DNA of 64,000 bases. It comes from Flagellimonas onchidii (GTDB taxonomy: Bacteria; Bacteroidota; Bacteroidia; Flavobacteriales; Flavobacteriaceae). The notes under the pieces were generated by a model that was given only the letters and a program-made list of their open reading frames with translations, did not search any database and was not told the DNA's origin. Shown here in pieces: positions 9,216 to 18,590 of the stretch. The DNA lies in contig NZ_SRXX01000003.1 in assembly GCF_004804315.1 (NCBI RefSeq), forward strand, positions 248,001 through 312,000, written 5' to 3'. Position 1 is the stretch's first letter. The number at the start of each line of letters is the position of its first letter. The translations under genes were made by a program, and so were the position numbers.

Positions 9216-9989
9216 TTACAACCCTTTTGTCAAACGTTCTTTGGCTCTGTTGTAGAAGCCTTTGTGGTCGGGTTGAAGCTTTATTACAATGCCTTCCTTA
9301 AAATTGCCATCTTTTACCGAAACATTCAATGCGCCGGCGGGTACGTTTAACGTTCCGATTAATTCCTTGGAAACGGAAGCAGTCTGATCCAAAGTAACCC
9401 CGAACTCTCCTGTAATGTTCAACCCTTCAATTTCAGTCTTAAGGGTCGGATTGGCAATAATTACTTTGGATACATTGGTCAACCAAGCTTTTCCGGTATC
9501 GGTTAAATCTGTAGAGGTGTCGGAACCGAACAAGTTTGTAAGACTGTTTGATATTATGATGGCGCCCTCGCTTACATCTGCATTTGCATCTTCACCAAGT
9601 GTTTGTTTTACTTTGGTGAGCAATACAATGGCAGTTGAATCATTTGAAGCGATCATCTCGTTCAAAACACTAAGCTGTTTTTCTTTCCGTTCAAGGGCGG
9701 CCAATGTTTTGTTTACGTTTTCGCTATTCTTTTTTGAAAGTTCAGAAAAACTGCTGAGATTTTTTAACAGTGTGGCATTGGCATCTCTCAATCCCACGTT
9801 TTCCACCTCCAGTGTCTCTGCTTTTGCTTCACTGGAAGAAACTTTGCGTTTGGTTTCGGCCAATTGCTGTTGAGTATCTTGAAGATCGGTTTTGAGTTCT
9901 TCAATTTGCGCAAAAAGCTCACTTTTCTTTTGGCTAAAACCTATCGAAGCCGTTAGTAAACAAAGTACGACGAGTAGTTGTCTTTTCAT
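9216..9989 (-). CDS. Degenerate OmpA-like periplasmic protein with coiled coil
   Basis: 257 residues: signal peptide (1-19, ending GFSQ), a long coiled coil (about 22-115), then a domain that parallels the OmpA family protein encoded at 17.6-18.5 kb (its DSTAIVLLTKVKQTLG matches DSVNLALVQSLKGVLG, and its EGAIIISNSLTNLFGSDT matches KGVVYVSISDKLLFRSGS). The peptidoglycan-binding part is lost: where OmpA has EGHTDN and the later NRRTRI, this protein has EGLNITG and an unrelated tail. It also lacks the lipoprotein Cys. It therefore looks like a diverged paralogue that keeps the coiled coil and fold but not the diaminopimelate site. It lies 39 nt downstream of the glutamate-synthase-like gene on the same strand. 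Confidence 0.75.
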   Translation of the reverse strand: MKRQLLVVLCLLTASIGFSQKKSELFAQIEELKTDLQDTQQQLAETKRKVSSSEAKAETLEVENVGLRDANATLLKNLSSFSELSKKNSENVNKTLAALERKEKQLSVLNEMIASNDSTAIVLLTKVKQTLGEDANADVSEGAIIISNSLTNLFGSDTSTDLTDTGKAWLTNVSKVIIANPTLKTEIEGLNITGEFGVTLDQTASVSKELIGTLNVPAGALNVSVKDGNFKEGIVIKLQPDHKGFYNRAKERLTKGL

Positions 9990-10028
9990 AAGTAAGTAAT
10001 ATTTGGTTCCATTTTTCTTCAGTCAAAA

Positions 10029-11603
10029 TTATAATGTTTTTTCGGAAGTTACATTCCCTCCCAAATAAATACAATCATAAAGTTCTTGCATAGAAGTAAA
10101 AGGAACTTCCATTTTTTGATATCCATACACAGATTCCAAATCGCTGCTCAAATAATCATCATCTACATTAACCTGAATATCTTTCATGCTAAATTGACAA
10201 GGATGCTCGTATCCAGCGGCATGGGTGATTTCCAGAAATTCTTTTCGAAACGTTTTGAAATATTGTGCCAAGCGATCTGATTTTAAGGGAACGTTAATGC
10301 CATTTTGAAGCCACTTGCTTTGGGTCGCCACTCCGGCGGGACATCTGTTTGTGTGACATACCTGAGCCTGAATGCACCCAATACTCATCATCGCTTCTCT
10401 TGCAACATTAATACAATCAACTCCCATGGCAAAGGCCATGGCTGCTTTGGCAGGGAACCCAAGTTTTCCGCTTCCAATAAATACGATTCGTTCTGTCAAC
10501 CCCCTTTGCTCAAAAATTTTATAGACTGATGAAAAGCCATAGACCCATGGTAGCGAAACGTGATCTGCAAAACTTGGTGGAGCGGCACCTGTTCCACCTT
10601 CCCCTCCGTCAATGGTAATAAAATCAGGGCCTTTTCCTGATTCTTTCATCAAATCGGCAAGCTCTTCCCATTGATCCAATTTACCAATGGCGGCTTTGAT
10701 TCCAACGGGAAGCCCTGTTTCATCAGCAATGTTTTCAATAAGTTGTAAAAGTTCTGGAATAGAACCAAATGCTTTATGAGTAGCAGGGGAGAGGACATCT
10801 TTTCCTACTTCAACTCCACGTATTTTGGCAATTTCAGGTGAAATTTTAGCGCCAGGTAATACGCCTCCCTTACCAGGTTTTGCGCCTTGCGAAAGTTTTA
10901 TCTCGATTGCCTTGATACAGGGATTTTCGTCAACCAAGATTTTCATTTTTTCCATAGAAAAATTGCCTTCTCTTGACCGTACTCCAAAATACCCCGTTCC
11001 GAAATGAAATATTACGTCACCACCTTGTTTATGATAGGGAGATAGGCCTCCTTCCCCGGTATTATGATAAGCATCACTTTTTAGAACCCCCTTATTCATC
11101 GACTCCACAGCTGCAGCGGACAAGGATCCAAAACTCATGGCAGATACATTAATGACGGAGGCTGGTCGGTAAGGTTTTTTACGCTTGTTATGGGCTCCAA
11201 TGACCTTGGCGCTCGGTAAAAAATAAGGATTTTGTTTATTTGGATGATTTTCTGGGGCTTGATACCCAATCATGGCATTTTTAACAAAGATGTGCTGGTG
11301 CGCAAAAATATCCCGATCAGTACCAAAACCCTCATAATTGTTTTCCTTTTTGGCAGAGGCATATATCCAACCTCGCTCAATACGATTGAATGGAAGCTCT
11401 TCTCGGTTATTTGCCACAAAATACTGACGCATTTCCGGACCAATGCTTTCCAGCCAGTATCTTAGATGACCAATTATTGGGAAATTATGGCTAATGGTAT
11501 GTGCCTTCTGCAAAAAGATATCTCGAATGGCTACTAAAACCAAGAAGACTAGAATCCAGCCCCACCAAGGAATGGAACCCAAAAAATCCAAAATCACCTC
11601 CAT
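10029..11603 (-). CDS. FMN-binding glutamate-synthase family protein (GltB central-domain-like)
   Basis: 524 residues. An N-terminal membrane segment (about 12-28) is followed by the FMN/Fe-S synthase domain of glutamate synthase: SAMSFGSLS, GEGGLSPYH, IEIKLSQGAKPGKGG, DGGEGGTGAAP, and the Fe-S cluster motif C-x5-C-x4-C in the CIQAQVCHTNRCPAG stretch. The glutaminase and C-terminal GXGXG domains of full GltB are absent, as is normal for this stand-alone family, whose reaction is poorly defined. The start is 1 nt from the stop of the upstream M20 peptidase gene, so they form an operon with the DsrE-like gene. Confidence 0.93.
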   Translation of the reverse strand: MEVILDFLGSIPWWGWILVFLVLVAIRDIFLQKAHTISHNFPIIGHLRYWLESIGPEMRQYFVANNREELPFNRIERGWIYASAKKENNYEGFGTDRDIFAHQHIFVKNAMIGYQAPENHPNKQNPYFLPSAKVIGAHNKRKKPYRPASVINVSAMSFGSLSAAAVESMNKGVLKSDAYHNTGEGGLSPYHKQGGDVIFHFGTGYFGVRSREGNFSMEKMKILVDENPCIKAIEIKLSQGAKPGKGGVLPGAKISPEIAKIRGVEVGKDVLSPATHKAFGSIPELLQLIENIADETGLPVGIKAAIGKLDQWEELADLMKESGKGPDFITIDGGEGGTGAAPPSFADHVSLPWVYGFSSVYKIFEQRGLTERIVFIGSGKLGFPAKAAMAFAMGVDCINVAREAMMSIGCIQAQVCHTNRCPAGVATQSKWLQNGINVPLKSDRLAQYFKTFRKEFLEITHAAGYEHPCQFSMKDIQVNVDDDYLSSDLESVYGYQKMEVPFTSMQELYDCIYLGGNVTSEKTL

Positions 11604-11604
11604 T

Positions 11605-12879
11605 TTACATATTCAAATAATCCAATGTTAACTCGGTCATTGCTTTCACTCCCAAGAGCAAACCACTGTCATCGATTTTAAAGTCAGGGGTGTGGTGCGG
11701 AAATGATTCTGTATTTCCTGGGGTCATCCCGCCAAGAAAGAAATATAGCCCGGGAACCTTTTCTTGAAAATAGCTAAAATCTTCAGCGCCCGTGATGGCC
11801 TTATGGACTACAACATTTTCTGTTCCTGCAACCCTTTGAAGGGTCGGAACCATTTTTGGAGTTAGTGCTAAGTCATTGAATGTAATGGAAGTAGAGCTTT
11901 TTATGTCAATGGTAGCTTCACCTCCGTATGCCTTTGCAATAGCTGGTACCATTTCCTCCATACGGCGGTTGATGTGTTTTTGCATATCATAATCCAAAGT
12001 ACGTATGGTACCGATTAACTCAGCACTTTCAGGAATAATATTAAAACGAACCCCACTGGTAATCTTTCCAACCGTAATCACGGCGGCCTCATTGGTCAAT
12101 TCGGTTTCTCGGCTAATAATGGTTTGCAAACCATCAATGATTTTTGCGCTGATCAAAATGGGATCTACGCCACCCCAAGGTTGAGAACCGTGGGTCTGTT
12201 TACCTTTCACATTGATAACAAAGCGCTGTGCCGCTGCCATACTTCCGCCCGGTTTATATTTTATGGTGCCAACAGGGGTTTGGGAATTGATATGAAGGCC
12301 AAAAATGGCATCAACATCAGGATTGGATAAAACGCCTTCTTTAACCATAAGCAATGCCCCACCTTCTTCTCCCGGAGGTGCACCTTCTTCCGCTGGCTGA
12401 AAGATAAACTTAACAGTTCCTTTTATCTTGTCTTTGTTTTTGGAGAGAACTTCTGCCACTCCCATTAAAATAGCGGTATGGGTATCATGTCCGCAGGCAT
12501 GCATTACACCGACCTCTTCACCTAAAAAAGTAGATTTTACCGTTGATTTGTAAGGAAGGTCATTTCGTTCTGTAACCGGAAGTGCATCAATATCTGCTCT
12601 GAGAGCAACTACTTTTCCGGGTTGATTTCCTTTTAGTAAGCCAACAACACCAGTGTGTGCGACGCCAGTTTGAACCTCTATTCCCAAAGACTTTAAGTGT
12701 TTGGCGATTTTTTCAGCTGTTTTAAATTCTCGATTGCTGAGCTCTGGGTTCTGATGGATATCTCGTCTCCATTCAATTACTTTATTTTCTACCGAGGAAT
12801 AATCCTTTTTCAGGTTATGGTCTTGGGCCCAGGTAGAAAAACCTAGGAGCAGTAAAGCAAATGTTAGCGTTTTGTACAT
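11605..12879 (-). CDS. M20 family amidohydrolase/peptidase (exported)
   Basis: 424 residues with a signal peptide (1-18, ending STWAQ). Metal-site motifs of the M20D (hippurate/IAA-amino-acid hydrolase) group are present: RADIDALPVTE, ACGHDTHTA, PAEEGAPPGEEGG and a late ITGAEDFSYF. The enzyme should hydrolyse N-acyl amino acids or small peptides in the periplasm. It is 11 nt downstream of the DsrE-like gene and 1 nt upstream of the FMN glutamate-synthase-like gene, hinting at release and then handling of amino nitrogen. The substrate is not determinable. Confidence 0.93.
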   Translation of the reverse strand: MYKTLTFALLLLGFSTWAQDHNLKKDYSSVENKVIEWRRDIHQNPELSNREFKTAEKIAKHLKSLGIEVQTGVAHTGVVGLLKGNQPGKVVALRADIDALPVTERNDLPYKSTVKSTFLGEEVGVMHACGHDTHTAILMGVAEVLSKNKDKIKGTVKFIFQPAEEGAPPGEEGGALLMVKEGVLSNPDVDAIFGLHINSQTPVGTIKYKPGGSMAAAQRFVINVKGKQTHGSQPWGGVDPILISAKIIDGLQTIISRETELTNEAAVITVGKITSGVRFNIIPESAELIGTIRTLDYDMQKHINRRMEEMVPAIAKAYGGEATIDIKSSTSITFNDLALTPKMVPTLQRVAGTENVVVHKAITGAEDFSYFQEKVPGLYFFLGGMTPGNTESFPHHTPDFKIDDSGLLLGVKAMTELTLDYLNM

Positions 12880-12890
12880 ATTTATTGAGT

Positions 12891-13439
12891 TTAGAATTTT
12901 ATAAGTTGATAGCCTTCACCTTGCAAATGAACCAGCGCGGTCATGGCAGACAAGGCCATTTGAACACCGTCTATTAAATCAGACTTCTCGATTTTGTGAT
13001 AGGTCACAGATTGACCACAGATAATTACAGGAACTTCAGTTTGTAATAATGATTTTATCAATTTAGTATTGGGATTGTCTTTGCCATACCTTTTTTGATA
13101 TGCTTCATTGGAAATTACATCTTTTGAAGCAGCACCATGCACTACCAAAGCGACCTTAAGTTTTTCAGCGGGAACACCACTTTGGGCATGCATATTTAAA
13201 AATCTAGCAGCAGTTTCTATAAGTGGATTTCTTTGTGAATGGGAATCCGGTTTTCCTGTAACATCTATAACGGCTTTATATTCTTTGTCCACATGGATTT
13301 TAAAATCAGGGTTTTCTATTTTGTACACCTTTCCAAAATCATTTATGATTGGCCCTGATTTTGATACTTGGGAATTTCCCGAAAAATGAAAAAAGATGAA
13401 TAATATCGTAAGAAATGAAAATAGAAGGGGTTTTACCAT
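12891..13439 (-). CDS. DsrE-family protein with signal peptide
   Basis: 182 residues from the ATG at 13437-13439. A longer in-frame start at 13514 exists, but the downstream Met begins a good signal sequence (MVKPLLFSFLTILFIFFHFS). The mature part has the DsrE/YchN-like alpha/beta fold pattern: KVALVVHGAASKDVI, a KSLLQTEVPVIICGQS strand with one Cys, and YQLIKF at the end. DsrE proteins relay sulfur through a Cys, and the Cys in IICGQS fits that position. It heads the run DsrE - M20 - FMN synthase. The role in this operon is unknown. Confidence 0.85.
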   Translation of the reverse strand: MVKPLLFSFLTILFIFFHFSGNSQVSKSGPIINDFGKVYKIENPDFKIHVDKEYKAVIDVTGKPDSHSQRNPLIETAARFLNMHAQSGVPAEKLKVALVVHGAASKDVISNEAYQKRYGKDNPNTKLIKSLLQTEVPVIICGQSVTYHKIEKSDLIDGVQMALSAMTALVHLQGEGYQLIKF

Positions 13440-13571
13440 TTTTTTAGATTTCCTAAATATATTCAAATCCAGCTGAATATTAAGATTCCTGTTTATAAGT
13501 ATTGGTGGCATCATTTTAGCATGAAGTCATTATTGGCTAATTTCACGTTTACTTTTTAAATATCTGAAGGT

Positions 13572-15902
13572 TTGAGCACTTTTTTAGATGAATTGAATGA
13601 TGCCCAAAGGGCCCCGGTACTGCATAAAGATGGTCCATTGATGGTCATAGCCGGTGCGGGCTCTGGGAAAACACGTGTACTAACATATAGGATTGCCCAT
13701 TTAATGGAGCAGGGGGTAGATTCGTTTAACATTCTCGCATTGACCTTTACCAACAAGGCGGCAAGAGAAATGAAGAAACGTATTGCGGATATAGCGGGAA
13801 ATGCCGAGACGAAAAATCTCTGGATGGGTACATTTCACTCCGTTTTTGCCAAGCTATTACGCTATGATGGAGATAAATTGGGCTACCCAAGTAATTTCAC
13901 GATATACGACACCCAAGACTCCCAACGGTTGATTGCCTCAATCATCAAGGAAATGGGTTTGGACAAAGATATTTACAAATACAAACAGATTCAAAACAGA
14001 ATTTCCTCTTATAAAAACAGTTTAATTACGGTCAAAGCCTATTTTCAAAACCCAGAACTTGTTGAAGCGGACGCTATGGCGAAGAGACCGCGATTGGGAG
14101 AGATTTATCAAAACTATGTAGACCGTTGCTTTAAAGCGGGGGCCATGGATTTTGACGACCTTTTGTTACGAACCAATGAATTGTTGACGCGTTTTCCAGA
14201 GGTGCTGATGAAGTATCAAGACAGGTTTCGGTATATTTTAGTGGATGAGTACCAGGATACCAATCATTCCCAATATTTGATAGTAAAGGCATTATCCGAC
14301 CGTTATCAAAACATCTGCGTGGTAGGCGATGATGCCCAAAGCATCTATTCATTTAGAGGGGCAAACATTAGTAACATCCTTAACTTTCAACGTGATTATG
14401 ACGATGTGGCGGTATATCGATTGGAACAAAACTATCGTTCCACAAAAAATATTGTCAATGCGGCCAATTCTATTATTGAGAAGAACAAGGACCAGTTGGA
14501 AAAGGTGGTATGGACATCTAATGATGCAGGAAACAAGATTAAGGTACATAGAAGCATAACCGATGCCGAAGAGGGCAGGTACGTGGCAAGTTCCATTTTC
14601 GAAAATAAGATGCAGCTGCAAATGCAGAACGGTGAATTTGCTGTTTTGTACCGCACCAATTCCCAATCCCGGGCAATTGAGGATGCTTTACGGAAACGCG
14701 ATATCCCTTATCGTATTTATGGAGGACTTTCGTTTTATCAACGAAAAGAGATTAAGGATGTGTTGGCGTATTTGCGTATGGTGATAAATCCAAAAGATGA
14801 AGAAGCTTTAAAGCGAATCATAAATTTTCCGGCTCGGGGAATTGGACAGACCACGATTGATAAACTTACCGTAGCCGCCAATCATTACGGGCGTTCCATT
14901 TTTGAGGTCATAGAGCATTTGGATAAACTCGATTTAAAAATCAATGCGGGAACCAAACGAAAGCTTGAAGACTTTGTGACCATGGTCAAGAGTTTTCAGA
15001 TCATGAACGATGGCACCGATGCTTTTACCCTGGCCGAGCATGTTTCCAAAAAAACAGGTTTGCTTTTGGAGTTCAAAAAAGATGGCACGCCTGAGGGAAT
15101 AGCTCGAATGGAAAATATTGAAGAGCTTCTAAATGGTATCAAGGATTTTGTGGAAGGACAAAAGGAGTTGGCCGATGCCACAGGAAGTTTGACCGAGTTT
15201 CTTGAAGATGTTGCCCTTGCTACCGATATGGACAAGGATACTGGAGATGACGATAGGGTGGCCTTAATGACAATTCATTTGGCAAAAGGATTGGAGTTTC
15301 CCTATGTCTATATTGTTGGTATGGAAGAGGATTTATTTCCCTCCGCCATGAGCATGAATACCAGAAGCGAGCTCGAAGAGGAGCGTAGATTGTTTTATGT
15401 TGCCTTGACCAGGGCAGAAAAACAAGCCTATTTGACCTACACACAGAATAGATATCGATGGGGAAAGCTTATCGATGCAGAACCTAGCCGTTTTTTGGAG
15501 GAGATAGATGAACAATATGTTGAAAATCTTACTCCGGTAAATGATGGTTATCGGTATAAATCTATGATTAACGCCGATATTTTTGGTGAAGTTGATAAAA
15601 GTAAGTTGCGACAGGTCAAACCAAAAAGCGGAACGCCCCCCAGTGTACAAAGGCCTAACGAAAATCAATTGCGGAAGCTCAGAAAACTCAAACCTGAACT
15701 TTCGTCCCCCAACAATGGTAAAAATTCCATCGATGCCAATCTAGTTGAAGGCGCTTTGGTCAATCATACCCGTTTTGGTAAGGGAAAAGTACTCAAAATC
15801 GAAGGAGTAGGGAATGATAAAAAGGCTGAAATCCAATTTGATCGGGGAGATATTAAAAAACTCCTTCTCAGATTTGCCAAGTTAGAAGTATTGGAAGGGT
15901 AA
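13572..15902 (+). CDS. UvrD/PcrA-family 3'-5' DNA helicase
   Basis: 776 residues, superfamily I. Walker A AGAGSGKT is at 27-34; other helicase motifs are DEYQDTN, VGDDAQSIYSFRGA, LMTIHLAKGLEF and FYVALTRAE. The C-terminal Tudor-like domain (VNHTRFGKGKVLKIEG) is intact. The start must be TTG: an in-frame TAA sits 13 nt upstream at 13557-13559 and no ATG occurs before the Walker A region, while MSTFLDELNDAQRAPV matches the family's N-terminus. It acts in mismatch/nucleotide-excision repair and removal of RecA or stalled polymerase. It stands alone on the plus strand. Confidence 0.95.
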   Translation: MSTFLDELNDAQRAPVLHKDGPLMVIAGAGSGKTRVLTYRIAHLMEQGVDSFNILALTFTNKAAREMKKRIADIAGNAETKNLWMGTFHSVFAKLLRYDGDKLGYPSNFTIYDTQDSQRLIASIIKEMGLDKDIYKYKQIQNRISSYKNSLITVKAYFQNPELVEADAMAKRPRLGEIYQNYVDRCFKAGAMDFDDLLLRTNELLTRFPEVLMKYQDRFRYILVDEYQDTNHSQYLIVKALSDRYQNICVVGDDAQSIYSFRGANISNILNFQRDYDDVAVYRLEQNYRSTKNIVNAANSIIEKNKDQLEKVVWTSNDAGNKIKVHRSITDAEEGRYVASSIFENKMQLQMQNGEFAVLYRTNSQSRAIEDALRKRDIPYRIYGGLSFYQRKEIKDVLAYLRMVINPKDEEALKRIINFPARGIGQTTIDKLTVAANHYGRSIFEVIEHLDKLDLKINAGTKRKLEDFVTMVKSFQIMNDGTDAFTLAEHVSKKTGLLLEFKKDGTPEGIARMENIEELLNGIKDFVEGQKELADATGSLTEFLEDVALATDMDKDTGDDDRVALMTIHLAKGLEFPYVYIVGMEEDLFPSAMSMNTRSELEEERRLFYVALTRAEKQAYLTYTQNRYRWGKLIDAEPSRFLEEIDEQYVENLTPVNDGYRYKSMINADIFGEVDKSKLRQVKPKSGTPPSVQRPNENQLRKLRKLKPELSSPNNGKNSIDANLVEGALVNHTRFGKGKVLKIEGVGNDKKAEIQFDRGDIKKLLLRFAKLEVLEG

Positions 15903-15993
15903 TTCAGGGTTAAGATACCTTGGGAATACTTTCTCCGTTTAAATTCGAATTATCTACTTGGGGGTTAGAAGTTGTATTTGGTTATGCCATCAC

Positions 15994-16773
15994 CTACCGT
16001 ATCAAGTCCTCACCTTCTAAGCTGGCTTGACTATATCTTGTTCCGTCAAATTTGATGAGGCTATATCTTCCAGTAGAATCTTTAAGTTGAGGTATTTTTA
16101 TTTGTTCTCCCTTTTGTTCAATTTTAAAATCGGCCAAGTTAAGAGGATAATTCACATTGGTGGACAATAGAGTAATCGATTCCCTTCTATCGGGAAAAAC
16201 TTTTTCCAGTTCAATACCATTATTTTTTATCGAATATGCATCCAAACGGACATATTTTTCACCTTCTTTTGACTTTTCGAGACCGTGAAGAATATAAATG
16301 GGTAGATTTCCTTTGATGGATTGTACGGTATATATCTGATCATAAATTACGGAGCCATTGTATAATGAAGTCGGTATCACCTTTTGGTTTTTTAAGTACA
16401 AGGCGATGTTCCTATGACCTGATGCGGATGAATTGCTATACGTATTCCAAGTGAAAACAGCAAGTTTTCCATCATTGGACATGGTAAAAGAGAAGTGTTG
16501 TTTTTTTGATTTATATGACCTGTCGATTTCCTGGAGTAACTTTGGGGAGTTCACTTTTTCAATAAAAACCCTAATAGTTTCATTTAACTGGGCTATAGAA
16601 TCTTCTGAGCCTCTGGAATGCAAAGAAGATAGTTCTTCCATCGATTTATTTAACGAATCCACAAAAGCTTTACCAGATTGAACTTGTTTTGTACTGTGTG
16701 AATCATTTTTGTTATTGCAACAAATTAGAACAGGAAACAGAGTAAGTAAGAGCCATTTTGTTAAAACATCCAT
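15994..16773 (-). CDS. Hypothetical lipoprotein
   Basis: 259 residues with a lipoprotein signal ending in adjacent cysteines (PVLICC, Cys18/19). After a charged linker it contains beta-rich stretches (FSFTMSNDGKLAVFTWNTYSNS, then YLKNQKVIPTSLYNGSVIYDQIY) and ends with an EKVFPDRRES...INYPLNLADFKIEQ region. I recognise no domain. It lies between the helicase (convergent) and the Sua5-type gene (divergent) and appears monocistronic. Confidence 0.78.
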   Translation of the reverse strand: MDVLTKWLLLTLFPVLICCNNKNDSHSTKQVQSGKAFVDSLNKSMEELSSLHSRGSEDSIAQLNETIRVFIEKVNSPKLLQEIDRSYKSKKQHFSFTMSNDGKLAVFTWNTYSNSSASGHRNIALYLKNQKVIPTSLYNGSVIYDQIYTVQSIKGNLPIYILHGLEKSKEGEKYVRLDAYSIKNNGIELEKVFPDRRESITLLSTNVNYPLNLADFKIEQKGEQIKIPQLKDSTGRYSLIKFDGTRYSQASLEGEDLIR

Positions 16774-16865
16774 AGTTTTTCTTTTTCATTGTAAAGATGG
16801 ATGTCTAAAACAAGAAAAGGTTGTTTCAATTTATGGATAATAAGTTTTAATTGACGAATGGCGGG

Positions 16866-16899
16866 TTTGGGTTGACGAAATTATTTTCGTGTAATTTTG
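16866..16899 (+). promoter_or_regulatory. Possible Bacteroidota-type promoter for the Sua5-type gene
   Basis: TTTG at 16866-16869 and TAATTTTG at 16892-16899 match the -33 and -7 boxes of the Bacteroidota primary sigma factor. The 22-nt spacer is slightly longer than the usual ~19-20, and the -7 box is 41 nt before the start codon. Confidence 0.4.
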
Positions 16900-16940
16900 A
16901 AATATGGCAAATCATTGCTTTGTAACATTCAATTTTGGGC

Positions 16941-17561
16941 ATGGCAGAATTTATAAAACTATTTGAGGAAAACCCTAATCCGAAACAAGTAGAGAAAATT
17001 GGAGAGATACTCCGAAGAGGAGGATTGGCGATTTACCCGACTGATACTGTTTATAGTTTGGGTTGCGATATCACAAATTCCAAAGCTTTGCATCGCATTG
17101 CTAGAATCAAGGGCATAAAACTGGAAAAAGCAAATTGGTCTTTTGTTTGTGCAGATTTGAGCAACCTTTCTGACTTTGTACGACAAATCGATACGGCTAC
17201 CTTCAAAATATTGAAGAGAGCTTTGCCAGGACCTTATACGTTTATACTCCCAGGAAATAATAATCTCCCAAAGGATTTTAAGAAAAAAAAGACCGTGGGT
17301 ATTCGTGTTCCCGATAATTCTATCACCAAAGCATTGATTGCAGAATTGGGGAACCCCATTGTCTCTACTTCTATTTATGATGAAGATGATATTTTAGAAT
17401 ACACAACCGACCCAGAACTCATTTATGAGAAGTGGCAAAGTCTAGTGGATGTGGTTATTGACGGTGGGTATGGAGGAAACGTGGCATCTACGGTTATTGA
17501 TTTGTCCACTGGCTATCCTGAAGTGGTAAGGGAGGGTAAGGGAGAGTTGGATATATTATAA
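16941..17561 (+). CDS. L-threonylcarbamoyladenylate synthase (Sua5/YciO/YrdC family)
   Basis: 206 residues from ATG 16941; an in-frame TTG two codons earlier is less likely. The YrdC fold is clear: RRGGLAIYPTDTVYSLGCD, ARIKGIKLEKANWSF (the ATP/threonine-binding K-x-R region), LPGPYTFIL, VGIRVPDN and STVIDLSTGYPEVVREGKGE near the end. It makes threonylcarbamoyl-AMP for the t6A37 modification of ANN-decoding tRNAs. Length matches TsaC/YciO-type proteins without the Sua5 C-terminal domain, so YciO-like rather than true TsaC cannot be excluded. A bidirectional hairpin follows. Confidence 0.88.
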   Translation: MAEFIKLFEENPNPKQVEKIGEILRRGGLAIYPTDTVYSLGCDITNSKALHRIARIKGIKLEKANWSFVCADLSNLSDFVRQIDTATFKILKRALPGPYTFILPGNNNLPKDFKKKKTVGIRVPDNSITKALIAELGNPIVSTSIYDEDDILEYTTDPELIYEKWQSLVDVVIDGGYGGNVASTVIDLSTGYPEVVREGKGELDIL

Positions 17562-17568
17562 AATAAAA

Positions 17569-17591
17569 AAAGCGGCCGAATAGGCCGCTTT
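17569..17591. terminator. Bidirectional terminator between the Sua5-type and ompA genes
   Basis: A 9-bp perfect stem (AAAGCGGCC / GGCCGCTTT) with loop GAATA lies between two converging genes. On the minus strand the stem is followed by a run of seven T, so it is strongest for the OmpA gene; on the plus strand it follows the Sua5-type stop by 7 nt. Confidence 0.88.
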
Positions 17592-17613
17592 ACATATCTT
17601 GGTTTTCCTTCAA

Positions 17614-18489
17614 TTAATTTCCAGAGCCTCCAATAGCAGGGTCTTTCATACCTTCTTCAATCATACTGTAGAATTGATCGATTTTAGGTAACACCACAAT
17701 GCGGGTTCTTCTGTTTTTGGCCCTTCCGGCAGCATCATCATTAGATGCAACAGGGATATAATAGCTTCTTCCGGCAGCGGTCATACGCTTTGGATCTACA
17801 TTAAAGTCGTTTTGTAAAGTTCTAACTATAGATGTAGCACGTTTTGCACTCAAATCCCAGTTGTCAACAAGCCCTCCACTTCCTTTATAAGGAAGGTTAT
17901 CGGTGTGTCCTTCTACCAAAAATTCGAAATCAGGTTTGTTGTTGACCACTTTGGCTACTTTACCCAATACATTTCGTGCAGCACTTGTAATGTTGTAGCT
18001 TCCACTTCTAAACAAAAGCTTATCCGAAATAGATACATACACAACACCTTTTTCTACACTTACCTCGATATCTTCATCATCCAAGTTCCCAAGAACCCCC
18101 TTTAGACTTTGTACCAAAGCAAGGTTTACAGAATCTCTTCTTGTAACGGCATCTTGTAGTTTTCTGATGGTAAGGTCTTTTTCGCGTAAGCTTTCCAAAG
18201 ACTTCTCAAGATTCTCCGCACCCTTGGTGGTCAAGGTGGTCAAGTTGCCCATATTGTTGATCAACTCTTGATTGTTCGCTTTTAAGAATGCGTTTTGATC
18301 TTCAAGGGTTTTCAGTCTTGATGTGGTTGTGGCACTTTCTTCTAAGCAATCGTTCAATTTAACGGTTGCAGAATTTAAAAGATCTTGTGTTTCTTTTTGT
18401 TTGGCTTCTAGATCAGCATATTTCTTCTGCGATACGCAAGAAGATAGTAGCACTACCATGGATAGTGTTCCGAGGAGAATTTTTTTCAT
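17614..18489 (-). CDS. OmpA family outer-membrane lipoprotein
   Basis: 291 residues with lipobox LSSC (Cys18), a long coiled coil (about 25-120), then a complete OmpA-like peptidoglycan-binding domain: FLVEGHTDN, the Asp in NWDLSAKRATSIV and the Arg in KNRRTRIVV. It should tether the outer membrane to the cell wall, like Pal. A TAATTTTG box (minus strand, 18550-18557) lies 60 nt upstream of the start and may be its -7 element. The gene at 9.2-10.0 kb is a degenerate relative. A strong terminator follows. Confidence 0.94.
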   Translation of the reverse strand: MKKILLGTLSMVVLLSSCVSQKKYADLEAKQKETQDLLNSATVKLNDCLEESATTTSRLKTLEDQNAFLKANNQELINNMGNLTTLTTKGAENLEKSLESLREKDLTIRKLQDAVTRRDSVNLALVQSLKGVLGNLDDEDIEVSVEKGVVYVSISDKLLFRSGSYNITSAARNVLGKVAKVVNNKPDFEFLVEGHTDNLPYKGSGGLVDNWDLSAKRATSIVRTLQNDFNVDPKRMTAAGRSYYIPVASNDDAAGRAKNRRTRIVVLPKIDQFYSMIEEGMKDPAIGGSGN

Positions 18490-18590
18490 AATTGAGAATA
18501 TAAATTATAAATGTGTTTGTGGTTTATTTCAGCTTTGAAAAACAGAGACCAAAATTATATAAAATGCAATGCTTGCAGGGCCTGGCTTAG

